DNA of 13,878 bases from Holosporaceae bacterium (lineage in GTDB: Bacteria > Pseudomonadota > Alphaproteobacteria > UBA3830). A program made the position numbers and the translations under genes. The stretch is taken from contig JAISCG010000006.1 of the NCBI GenBank assembly GCA_031265715.1, positions 1 to 13,878 on the forward strand, written 5' to 3'. The notes beneath the pieces were generated by a model. The model ran no database searches. It was given only the letters and a program-made list of their open reading frames with translations, and had not been told where the DNA came from. Positions 1 to 7,318 of this stretch are shown piece by piece (positions within the stretch are counted from its first letter, which is position 1; every line of letters starts with the position of its first letter).

Positions 1-2
1 TC

Positions 3-482
3 GGAGGCGGGGAAAAACAATACGAAATCGGAACAAGTCGCCAATATCACGGATATGTATTTGGCTTGACGCTGTACTGCATTAAAGGCACCGGCACAAA
101 CACAGCTCAGATAATGTGGATGGTGGCCAATTACTACTATCGTAACCCCACGGAGAGAGAGGTGGAAACACGTACTTCCGGAACTATTCCCCTTCACGGT
201 AACAGTTTTCTCTCAAGAGAGATTAAAAAAAATTACAATACCGACAGGATATATCCCGGACTGACGGTCAAAAACGAAGAAATTAAAATAATTGCAGACG
301 CGTACATCTATATTGATACCGGTTTCAAAAAACCGGACGGAAATTTTGTGGATCCGCGTGTTAGGGGATTTTTTATTGTTAATCCCGAATATACGGGAAC
401 GGAGATTAAGCGCGGATATTTCCATACGATAGTGATTTTCACTCCGAAACCCGGATTGTTCAGTGAAACTGTGCCCGGTTAA
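3..482 (+). CDS. Hypothetical protein, C-terminal part (runs off left edge)
   Basis: The reading frame is open from the first bases of the window to a TAA at 480-482, so about 159 residues of a longer protein are visible and its true start lies outside. A TTG at 66 could be read as a start, but the frame continues upstream without a stop and no ribosome binding site precedes the TTG, so an incomplete gene is the better reading. The visible part is soluble-looking, with alternating polar and aromatic residues typical of beta-rich folds, several Tyr-rich stretches and no membrane segment. I do not recognise the family and assign no function. The stop codon lies inside the first arm of a probable terminator, so transcription of this gene appears to end before nrdD. 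Confidence 0.6.
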   Translation, partial: GGGEKQYEIGTSRQYHGYVFGLTLYCIKGTGTNTAQIMWMVANYYYRNPTEREVETRTSGTIPLHGNSFLSREIKKNYNTDRIYPGLTVKNEEIKIIADAYIYIDTGFKKPDGNFVDPRVRGFFIVNPEYTGTEIKRGYFHTIVIFTPKPGLFSETVPG

Positions 483-542
483 GTTTGAGGTTGCGCTCCT
501 TGGCGTTCATACTTTGAACACTGAAACAAACCGGGACTTTTT
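474..542 (+). terminator. Probable intrinsic terminator with a long, structured loop
   Basis: CCCGGTT (474-480) pairs perfectly with AACCGGG (529-535), extended inward by GTTT/AAAC, and five T residues follow at 538-542. The loop is unusually long, but it contains its own small hairpin (GTTCA/TGAAC, about 504-518), so the RNA could fold as a branched stem. The first arm overlaps the stop codon of the upstream partial gene. The long loop keeps confidence moderate. Confidence 0.4.
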
Positions 543-596
543 CCTAAAAGAACTATGCGGATATCTTCCATGATACAACCACTGATAGGGAAACGA

Positions 597-634
597 TTAA
601 AAAACGGTTAACATCGGCACCCGAATAATATAGA
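597..634 (+). promoter_or_regulatory. Predicted CtrA-type box and promoter upstream of nrdD
   Basis: A full TTAA-N7-TTAAC match lies at 597-612 (TTAA 597-600, spacer 601-607, TTAAC 608-612). This is the published consensus of the alphaproteobacterial cell-cycle regulator CtrA. A -10-like TATAGA (629-634) begins 16 bases after the box, with TAATAT at 626-631 as an alternative, so the second half-site would overlap the -35 region as in activated CtrA promoters. The nrdD start is 35 bases further on. No NrdR box and no cobalamin riboswitch were recognised in the 483-668 gap. Binding by CtrA is an inference. Confidence 0.45.
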
Positions 635-668
635 CTTACCTCCTGTACTTTAATTGAAAGGAAAAAAG

Positions 669-2741
669 ATGTCTGCTACCAACAAAAAAATTGATTTGAA
701 ATCCTCAGAGCCCCTTTACGTCCTAAAAAGAAACGGCGCGAAAGTAGATTTTGATTCGGAAAAAATCGTAAACGCCATAAAAAAAGCCGGACTGGAAACC
801 GGTGAATTCACGGAGGCAGACGCGCGACATCTTACCTATAAAGTTCTCAAAATTTTAAAACATCGCAAAAATCAAGACACCCCGGATATCGAGCAAATCC
901 AGGATATCGTCGAGCAGGTTTTGATCGGCGAAAATTATTTCAAGACTGCAAAATCCTACATTATTTATCGTGAAAAACACGGAGCAATCAGACGCGACAA
1001 AAAGAATCTGGTTGATGTCGTGCTGTCCATCAACGAATATTTGGATCGTCTGGACTGGCGGGTTAAGGCCAACGCAAACCAGGGATACTCGCTCGGCGGG
1101 ATGATTCTCAACATATCCGGAAAAATGGTGGCCAACTATTGGCTCAACAAAGTGTACCCGGAAACGGTGGCTATGGCGCACCGCAACGGAGATTTTCACA
1201 TCCACGACCTGGATATGTTGTGCGGATATTGCGCCGGATGGTCGCTGCGAATGCTTCTGAATGAAGGATTTAACGGCGTGAAGGGAAAGGCGGAAGCGTG
1301 TCCTCCCAAGCATTATTCCAGCGCCCTGGGGCAAATTGTAAATTTTCTCGGAACTCTCCAAAACGAATGGGCCGGCGCCCAGGCTTTCAGCTCTTTCGAC
1401 ACATATCTGGCGCCTTTTGTAAAATCGGATAAGCTGTCCTACGGGCAAGTAAAGCAGGGAATCCAGGAACTCATCTACAATTTAAATGTTCCTTCCAGGT
1501 GGGGAACTCAGACTCCGTTCACCAATTTGACCTTCGATTGGGTATGCCCGGAAGATTTGAGGGAAAAAATTCCGTTGATCGGCGGCAAGGATGCGGACTT
1601 CACCTACGGAGATCTTCAGGATGAAATGGATATGATCAACCGCGCCTACATAGAGGTCATGACCGAGGGAGACGCCAAGGGTCGCGCCTTCACTTTTCCG
1701 ATTCCGACCTACAACATCACCTCGGATTTCCCCTGGGAAAGCAGAAATGCCGCGCTGCTGTTCGAGATGACCGCAAAATACGGGCTTCCCTATTTTCAAA
1801 ATTTCGTAAATTCGGATCTGGAACCGGCGATGGTGCGATCGATGTGCTGCAGGCTTCAGCTGGATCTGAGGGAACTTTTGAAGCGCGGCAACAGTTTGTT
1901 CGGTTCTGCGGAGCAAACCGGATCCATCGGAGTCGTGACGGTAAATTGCGCTCGTCTGGGTTATCAGTTCAAAGGAAACGAAGAAGCGCTGGTTAATCGC
2001 ATGACGGAACTGATGAACTACGCAAAAACGAGTTTGGAGATCAAGCGAAAAGTTGTGCAAATATACATGGATAACGGACTTTTTCCGTTCACGAAACGGT
2101 ATCTCGGAACTCTGCGCAATCATTTTTCCACCATCGGCGTTAACGGAATTAACGAAATGATCCGGAATTTCACCAACGATCAGCACGACATTACGACGGA
2201 GTACGGTCATAATTTCGCCATTCGTTTTTTGGATAAAATCCGCGAAATTTTGCTGCAGTTTCAGGCTGAAACCGGAAATATGTACAATCTCGAGGCAACT
2301 CCCGCCGAAGGAACCACCTATCGCTTCGCAAAGGAGGATAAAAAACGATTCCCGGATATACTTCAGGCCGGAACTCCCGAAATGCCTTATTACACCAACT
2401 CCAGCCAATTGCCGGTTAATTTCACGAATGATGCGTTTGAGGCACTGCGCGCCCAGGATGATCTCCAGAAAAAATACACCGGGGGAACCGTGCTGCATCT
2501 TTACATGGGGGAAGCCATATCCGACGCCAAGGTTTGCGGAAAGTTAATCAAAAAAGTCGTCGAAAATTTCAGCTTGCCCTATTTTACGATCACTCCGACT
2601 TTTTCCGTCTGTCCGAAACACGGATATTTGAACGGTGAACATAGATTCTGTCCGAAATGCGACGCAGAAATAACGGAAAGAAAAAAGAGAGAAATCGCCC
2701 TTCAAATGGCGGCCGAAAAGAGAAAGTCCGACGTATCATGA
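669..2741 (+). CDS. nrdD: Anaerobic (class III) ribonucleoside-triphosphate reductase, lacking the glycyl-radical tail
   Basis: The family reduces ribonucleoside triphosphates to deoxynucleotides in the cytoplasm. The start is taken as ATG 669, with GAAAGGA at 656-662; a TTG at 654 overlaps that site and is less likely. Of 690 residues, about 14-105 form an ATP-cone (starting YVLKRNGAK), the allosteric activity domain. The core follows, with HIHD at 177-180, the CGYCAGW cysteine region (Cys188), PIPTYNIT, and the RSMCCRL motif (Cys393/394) that carries the thiyl radical in this family. A C-terminal zinc site remains, with Cys648, His651, Cys661 and Cys664. Directly after it, where relatives have an RVxGY-type glycyl-radical segment, this protein ends in a charged Lys/Arg/Glu tail of about 25 residues. 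The other two frames do not encode the missing motif. No nrdG activase follows; folB overlaps the stop by ATGA. Family certain, mechanism uncertain. Confidence 0.93.
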   Translation: MSATNKKIDLKSSEPLYVLKRNGAKVDFDSEKIVNAIKKAGLETGEFTEADARHLTYKVLKILKHRKNQDTPDIEQIQDIVEQVLIGENYFKTAKSYIIYREKHGAIRRDKKNLVDVVLSINEYLDRLDWRVKANANQGYSLGGMILNISGKMVANYWLNKVYPETVAMAHRNGDFHIHDLDMLCGYCAGWSLRMLLNEGFNGVKGKAEACPPKHYSSALGQIVNFLGTLQNEWAGAQAFSSFDTYLAPFVKSDKLSYGQVKQGIQELIYNLNVPSRWGTQTPFTNLTFDWVCPEDLREKIPLIGGKDADFTYGDLQDEMDMINRAYIEVMTEGDAKGRAFTFPIPTYNITSDFPWESRNAALLFEMTAKYGLPYFQNFVNSDLEPAMVRSMCCRLQLDLRELLKRGNSLFGSAEQTGSIGVVTVNCARLGYQFKGNEEALVNRMTELMNYAKTSLEIKRKVVQIYMDNGLFPFTKRYLGTLRNHFSTIGVNGINEMIRNFTNDQHDITTEYGHNFAIRFLDKIREILLQFQAETGNMYNLEATPAEGTTYRFAKEDKKRFPDILQAGTPEMPYYTNSSQLPVNFTNDAFEALRAQDDLQKKYTGGTVLHLYMGEAISDAKVCGKLIKKVVENFSLPYFTITPTFSVCPKHGYLNGEHRFCPKCDAEITERKKREIALQMAAEKRKSDVS

Positions 2742-3097
2742 TAAAACAGCTGGATATTACCGGGTACGAAACCTGCGTTATACTCGGGAACGAAGATTTT
2801 GAAAGGCGCGAAAAATGCAGAGTGATGATTGACGTCAGCCTGCGTTTTTCGGGAGAAAACGAAGCGTGTAAAAGCGATAACCTCGACGACACGGTTTGCT
2901 ACTCAAATCTGGTGATTTTCATCGAAGAAAAATTAGAATGCACGGAGTTTTATTTGCTGGAACGCATCACCCGATTTTTATACGATGAAATTTCAAAAAA
3001 CCTCGGCAGCAACATTTTGAAATACGTTAAAGTGACCAAAATCGCGCCACCGGTTGAAAATTTAGGAAGCGCCTCGTTTATTTGTTCGGATTGGTGA
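2738..3097 (+). CDS. folB: Dihydroneopterin aldolase
   Basis: This 119-residue protein would cleave 7,8-dihydroneopterin to 6-hydroxymethyl-dihydropterin and glycolaldehyde, the step before FolK in folate synthesis. It has the usual length and layout of the DHNA/FolB tunnelling fold: an N-terminal strand with an ILGNEDFER segment where the family carries its substrate-site Glu region, a central DTVCYSNL motif equivalent to the family's DTVDYA, then LLERITRFL with the conserved Glu, and a C-terminal KIAPP segment carrying the catalytic-type Lys. The ATG overlaps the nrdD stop (ATGA), implying translational coupling, so the longer upstream reading of this frame inside nrdD is not used. The folK-folP fusion starts 4 bases downstream, which strongly supports the assignment. 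Confidence 0.9.
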   Translation: MIKQLDITGYETCVILGNEDFERREKCRVMIDVSLRFSGENEACKSDNLDDTVCYSNLVIFIEEKLECTEFYLLERITRFLYDEISKNLGSNILKYVKVTKIAPPVENLGSASFICSDW

Positions 3098-3101
3098 CCA
3101 A

Positions 3102-4289
3102 ATGATATATCTGTCCCTCGGAAGCAATCTCGGAAACAGGTTTATGAATCTGAGAACCGCGATATCAAAATTGTCGAAATTTTTCGATTGTAAAAAATCG
3201 TCGACGGTGGTCGAAACCGACGCAATATTGCCGCCGACGGCGCCGGATGACTGGAATCTCCCCTATCTGAACACGGTAATTGCCGGAAATTCGGATTCGG
3301 ATCCGTTCACTCTTTTTGGTCAAATAAAAAATATCGAAAAAGAAATGGGGCGCATCGCAGATGCACCGAGGTGGTCTCCGAGAATTATCGACATAGACAT
3401 ACTGTATTATAATGACGAAAAAATCAGCGACGAACGCTTGACCGTTCCCCACAGAGAAATAAAAAATCGCGATTTTTTGCGGCATCTTTTGAAAAATATC
3501 GGCTGTGAAATTTCTTCCGATGACAGTTATAAAGCGATTAATTATTTTACGTTGGATCCGAAATTGGTCGGAATCGTGAACGTTACCCCGGATTCCTTTT
3601 CGGACGGAGGAAATTTTTTTGATCCGGCTGCGGCGATTCGCCACGCAGATGATCTTTATCGCGGGGGAGCGTGCGTCATCGAGCTCGGAGCGCAGTCAAC
3701 GCGTCCCGGCTACACGGAAATTCCGCCCTCCGAAGAAATTGCGCGGCTGGGTGAAATTCTGGAACAGACGAAACATATAAATTGCATCGGGATCGACACC
3801 TATTTTGATGACGTCGTGAAATATGTCATAAAAAAATACGACTTAAAATGGATTAACGACATAAAATCGCAGCTGAGCGCAGACTCCGTGAAATTAATTG
3901 CCGACAGCGGCGCCAAATTAGTGGTTATGCTTCGCGGCGCCGACATAGCTCAGCTTAAAAATCTCACGGAACGCATGCACAATCTCGGGATAAAAAGAGA
4001 AAATACGGTGGTTGATCCCGGCATCGGTTTCGGAAAAAGCAAACGCGAAAATGCGGAGATAATTAAAAATATATCGCGCATCAAAGAAATGGGGTACGAG
4101 GTATTGTTCGCGCATTCGCGAAAATCGTTTATATCGAGCTTTTCCAAAGCGGAGGCGGCGGACAGAGATGCGGAAACCCTCGCGATTTCAAATTTTGCCG
4201 CCGAACAAAAGTCGGATTATCTGCGGATTCATAACGTCCGGGATCACATGAAATTTTTTGTCGCCAAGCATTTTCTTGAAAACGTTTAA
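3102..4289 (+). CDS. folKP: Bifunctional HPPK/dihydropteroate synthase (FolK-FolP fusion)
   Basis: The protein (395 residues) carries two consecutive folate enzymes. Residues 1 to about 140 are 6-hydroxymethyl-dihydropterin pyrophosphokinase, with LGSNLGNR, PYLNTV, RWSPRIIDIDIL (the two metal-binding Asp) and VPHREIKNRDF. From about residue 150 it is dihydropteroate synthase, which joins the pterin pyrophosphate to p-aminobenzoate: NVTPDSFSDGG (Asn160 onward), STRPG, the Asp of IGIDT, INDI, DPGIGFGKS (Asp305), SRKSF and RIHNV. The normal MHMQG-like segment reads MLRG (276-279), and the stretch from there to DPG is about 16 residues shorter than in E. coli FolP. HPPK-DHPS fusions are known in other intracellular bacteria and in eukaryotes. 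The gene lies 4 bases after folB and 2 bases before ldcA, in one operon. No folE or folA is in view. Confidence 0.93.
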   Translation: MIYLSLGSNLGNRFMNLRTAISKLSKFFDCKKSSTVVETDAILPPTAPDDWNLPYLNTVIAGNSDSDPFTLFGQIKNIEKEMGRIADAPRWSPRIIDIDILYYNDEKISDERLTVPHREIKNRDFLRHLLKNIGCEISSDDSYKAINYFTLDPKLVGIVNVTPDSFSDGGNFFDPAAAIRHADDLYRGGACVIELGAQSTRPGYTEIPPSEEIARLGEILEQTKHINCIGIDTYFDDVVKYVIKKYDLKWINDIKSQLSADSVKLIADSGAKLVVMLRGADIAQLKNLTERMHNLGIKRENTVVDPGIGFGKSKRENAEIIKNISRIKEMGYEVLFAHSRKSFISSFSKAEAADRDAETLAISNFAAEQKSDYLRIHNVRDHMKFFVAKHFLENV

Positions 4290-4291
4290 TT

Positions 4292-5302
4292 ATGAAAAAA
4301 TTCACAACATTACTCCTGCTCTGTCTGTGCGTCGGATGTGCGGAAAATCACCGAAAGCCGGAAAAATTACCCGAGGCGGCCGAAAAATCACCGATTATTC
4401 CGAAAATTTGCGACAGGATAAGACGCCTGGACATGATCGCCGTCACTCCGGGCAGCGGAACCGGGCCGCAAACTGCTTCCTATCTGAAAAAATGCGGAAT
4501 CAATGCCCCGGATACGTCTTTGGCTAATAAAGACGTCTTTAATTCGGCGGATACAGACGATCATCGGCTGAATTATTTTCTTGATGCGATCAACTCCGAT
4601 CACAAAATTATCTGGGCCGTACGCGGAGGATTCGGAACGGAAAGGTTGGTTGCGTCTCTGAACCGTTTGCCGAAATCTTCCCGGGCCAAAACGTTGGTCG
4701 GATTTTGCGATATTACGTCGCTGAATCTTTTTATATCCCAAAATTGGCCGGAGTGGCGGGTTATTCACGGCGCCGTCCTGATCTATTTGAACGGCAAATT
4801 ACTCGACCCGAAATTTAACCTGTTGACGGATATCCTGGAAAATAAAATAAAATCCTATACCGTCGACAATTTATCTCCGCTGAACGATAAAGCGCGTTCC
4901 ACGGAAAGCGTCGCAGGAAAATTGACCGGCGGAAATTTAACCCTCCTCGAGAACAGTCTGAAAACCTGCCGGGAAATACAAACAAAGGGAAAAATCATAT
5001 TTATAGAAGACGTGCACGAGGAACCGGAGCGCATTTATCGAATGATGTATCATTTGAAAGAAGCGGGAAAATTATCCGAAGCAAAGGCCGTGGTATTCGG
5101 GCACTTCCACGCAGTCAGCGACCCGAAAAGGCTCCTATTATTTCTGAAAGGTTTCGCCCGAACGTTGGACATTCCGGTCTATCTGACGGATCGATTCGGT
5201 CACGGGGATTACAATACACCCCTGATATATAATGCGCCCGCCGAAATCCGTGCCGGTAAAATGACGGTCACCGTGCCGCCGCCTCCGGCTCCGGGGAAAT
5301 AA
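4292..5302 (+). CDS. ldcA: LdcA-like S66 muramoyl-tetrapeptide carboxypeptidase with lipoprotein-like leader and Cys nucleophile
   Basis: S66 LD-carboxypeptidases remove the terminal D-Ala from murein tetrapeptides during cell-wall recycling. The 336 residues show the family layout: an RLDMIAVTPGSG start, VRGGFGTERL, the nucleophile elbow GFCDITSL, IHGAV, LTGGNLTLL, the EDVHEEPERIYRM region (Glu239) and the FGHGDYN region (His304). In characterised members the triad is Ser-Glu-His with Ser in GYSD; here that position is Cys139 (codon TGC). The first 16 residues (Lys-Lys, a Leu-rich core, then CVGC) resemble a lipoprotein signal with Cys16 as the lipidated residue, although the -3 position is Cys rather than Leu. 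That would place the enzyme in the periplasm instead of the usual cytoplasm. It ends the nrdD-fol operon and overlaps the convergent methyltransferase gene by 35 bases. Family confident, activity unproven. Confidence 0.85.
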   Translation: MKKFTTLLLLCLCVGCAENHRKPEKLPEAAEKSPIIPKICDRIRRLDMIAVTPGSGTGPQTASYLKKCGINAPDTSLANKDVFNSADTDDHRLNYFLDAINSDHKIIWAVRGGFGTERLVASLNRLPKSSRAKTLVGFCDITSLNLFISQNWPEWRVIHGAVLIYLNGKLLDPKFNLLTDILENKIKSYTVDNLSPLNDKARSTESVAGKLTGGNLTLLENSLKTCREIQTKGKIIFIEDVHEEPERIYRMMYHLKEAGKLSEAKAVVFGHFHAVSDPKRLLLFLKGFARTLDIPVYLTDRFGHGDYNTPLIYNAPAEIRAGKMTVTVPPPPAPGK

Positions 5303-6863
5303 TTCCGAACGCCGCCAGTCGATTCAACAGATGTTTCACCGTTTCTCTGTATTCGAACGCCACGAGATATTTTATGTCGGCGCCGATGGAAAATCCGAAA
5401 ATATTTCGTCCCTTTTTTATATCATCGCTTATAAAATTGTATACGTAGTCGACGACCTCATCCTCCGACAGCCCGAATTTGTACATCGCAGACAGTATCA
5501 GTGCATTTTTCTTCGATATAACAAGTGCTTCTCCCGTAATCTCGGACGCCAAAAAAATCACCTTCGAGTATTGCTCGTCCCAATTAATTATCTGATTTAA
5601 ATTATATTCATCGGTGAATTTGAAGCGATGAGTCACAGGTTGAGGATTTGATTTTTTCTTCAAAAATATGTGAAACTGTCCCGTCAACATGCAATTAACG
5701 ATATTTTCCGCCGTTTCGCCGACGGCGCTCTCGGGGCGACCGAGTCTGCGGTTTACTTCCTCCACGGTCAGCCGCTCTTCCGAAAGCATTTCAAAAATTT
5801 TCAAATACGGATCGGCGTTCAGCGTAAGCGTATAATTATGCAAAGAAACTTCCAATTTTAAGTCCGATAGAGGAATCTGCGTTCCGAACATAAATTTTCC
5901 GAAATATTCCGCCGTTCGAGATTTCGATTGCTCGCGCGGTTTACATTTCGCGTAAATATCTTTTCGGAAGCGGTCGTTTCGGATAATGCTCTTGTGCGTT
6001 TCCGCCGATATTCGACTTTTGGCCGTGTCCAATAATTTTCTGAATTGCTCCGGCAGCACCATGTTGCTGTTGAAAAAATGCTCGCTGTTTCCCACAAACG
6101 TAAGTCCGGCTTTTTCCATATCCGCAGCGACGTCGCAGAAATATTCCGGACGCAGGTGTTTGTTAAACAACTCGTGAATGACATAGCGAATATCGGATTG
6201 TTCAAGTGTTTGCAGAAAAATTTTCGCCTCCGGATTGCGACTGAAAAACGCGCTTCCGTTTTCGTTCAGAAATCGCAGATATGCCAGCGCGGACGTCGCC
6301 TTTTCGGCGATCGGAAAATTTTTATCCTTCAAATAAAGCGCTATGATTTTGTGAAACGGAATTAATTGCCCCCACCCCGGCATTGCGTTATAGCTCACGT
6401 AAAAAAGACCGTTCGGCTTCAAAAATTTTTTCACAAACCTGATGATATCGGTGCGCGTTGCATCTCCGACCCAGGACCAAATTCCGTGCATGACGATAAA
6501 ATCAAATTTCGGAAGATCGCAGTCGAGCGCTTCGTGAAACGATTTATCCAAAAAAGCTATGTTCGACAGTCCCCGGGATTCGCTTTCGGCTATGCGGATA
6601 TGTTCCTTGTTCAGGTCGATTCCGACGCAGGTTGAATGCGGATAGGACGCCGCCGTAACATTGGTCGTTTTTCCGCAGCCGCATCCCAGTTCGCAGTAGG
6701 AAAAAGGGCGAAGTATGTCCGGCGCCCGAAAATTGTTTATCGCCGCGATAAAAGAGAGATGCACCGGAGCCAGATCTCCGTAGTAATTGGATATGTACGC
6801 AACATCCGTGATATAGTCTTCCAAAATTACCGATTCCCCACAAAAACCAAAAATATACGGCAA
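5268..6863 (-). CDS. PKMT-like SAM-dependent methyltransferase with methyltransferase-regulatory domain
   Basis: The first 200 residues are a class I SAM-binding fold: ELGCGCGKTT (58-67) is the glycine-rich loop, Asp83 in GIDLNKE is the ribose-binding acidic residue, and MHGIWSWV with the following VSYNAMPGW is characteristic of methyltransferases that carry the MethyTransf_Reg domain. A regulatory-type region follows (about 210-300), then a long C-terminal domain, 531 residues in all. The closest characterised relatives by architecture that I know are the rickettsial PKMT1/PKMT2 enzymes, which methylate lysines of outer-membrane protein OmpB; a protein-lysine substrate is therefore an inference. 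The start is uncertain: a TTG at 6863 gives full length, while a TTG at 6824 has GGGGA upstream, but with long spacing. It is the last gene of the minus-strand operon and its end overlaps ldcA. Confidence 0.8.
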   Translation of the reverse strand: MPYIFGFCGESVILEDYITDVAYISNYYGDLAPVHLSFIAAINNFRAPDILRPFSYCELGCGCGKTTNVTAASYPHSTCVGIDLNKEHIRIAESESRGLSNIAFLDKSFHEALDCDLPKFDFIVMHGIWSWVGDATRTDIIRFVKKFLKPNGLFYVSYNAMPGWGQLIPFHKIIALYLKDKNFPIAEKATSALAYLRFLNENGSAFFSRNPEAKIFLQTLEQSDIRYVIHELFNKHLRPEYFCDVAADMEKAGLTFVGNSEHFFNSNMVLPEQFRKLLDTAKSRISAETHKSIIRNDRFRKDIYAKCKPREQSKSRTAEYFGKFMFGTQIPLSDLKLEVSLHNYTLTLNADPYLKIFEMLSEERLTVEEVNRRLGRPESAVGETAENIVNCMLTGQFHIFLKKKSNPQPVTHRFKFTDEYNLNQIINWDEQYSKVIFLASEITGEALVISKKNALILSAMYKFGLSEDEVVDYVYNFISDDIKKGRNIFGFSIGADIKYLVAFEYRETVKHLLNRLAAFGIISPEPEAAAR

Positions 6864-6883
6864 ATTTTACACTGTTTCCGAAA

Positions 6884-7318
6884 CTATGAACAGGCGAAAT
6901 TTTGCAAAATCCACGACGAAGAATTGGCTTTGTAATCTCCGCCGATTCCGAATTCCAATTTTACATCGCAGATTTCGCAAATTTTCGTTTCCGGAATGTT
7001 TTCCTTTGTTCGATCTCCGCCGTTCGCAAACACCAGCTCGTCATTCGGATATTTCTCGCGGACTTTTTTTATTCCGTCCCGGGCCGACCCGTCGCTGTCA
7101 TCAAAATCGATCACATCCGTGACATTTTTCAGATTTTCGCAGATTATTTTTCGCGTTTTGAAGCTCATAAAATTTTTGCCTTTTTTCCGGCACAGCCACT
7201 CGTCGGAATTCAGCAAAACAATGACTCCGTCGGATCTTACGGCAGCGTCTTTTATCATCTCGATATGCCCCTCGTGAATGGGATCAAATCCCCCGCTCAC
7301 AATATAATATTTACCCAT
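6884..7318 (-). CDS. Cytidylyltransferase-like nucleotidyltransferase
   Basis: This 144-residue protein has the single-domain nucleotidyltransferase fold of the TagD/HldE-C group. SGGFDPIHEGH near the N-terminus is the HxGH nucleotide-binding motif, LLNSDEW is the second conserved stretch, and a NSSSWIL segment near the C-terminus corresponds to the conserved Ser/Thr motif of the group. Family members couple CTP or ATP to glycerol-3-phosphate, ribitol phosphates or heptose-1-phosphate. The substrate cannot be read from the sequence. The ATG overlaps the end of the isomerase/phosphomannomutase gene by 8 bases and is preceded by GAGGGA, so the two are translationally coupled, which suggests it activates a sugar phosphate made by the neighbour or works in the same surface-glycan pathway. 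Confidence 0.8.
   Translation of the reverse strand: MGKYYIVSGGFDPIHEGHIEMIKDAAVRSDGVIVLLNSDEWLCRKKGKNFMSFKTRKIICENLKNVTDVIDFDDSDGSARDGIKKVREKYPNDELVFANGGDRTKENIPETKICEICDVKLEFGIGGDYKANSSSWILQNFACS

Noticed and set aside
483..668. A cobalamin riboswitch ahead of nrdD, which would support a class II-like mechanism
   Set aside because: No recognisable B12-box or multi-helix layout was seen. The stretch is explained by a terminator and a promoter.
855..2498. Two long minus-strand open frames (855-1448 and 1482-2498) opposite nrdD
   Set aside because: The plus strand encodes a well-conserved NrdD across the whole stretch. The antisense frames show no family motif and arise from the codon use of the real gene.
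2657..2737. A frameshift that could restore the glycyl-radical tail of NrdD, or an N-terminal extension of folB
   Set aside because: Both alternative frames were read through this stretch and neither encodes an RVxGY-like motif. The extra residues ahead of FolB are Lys/Arg/Asn-rich and do not belong to the aldolase fold.
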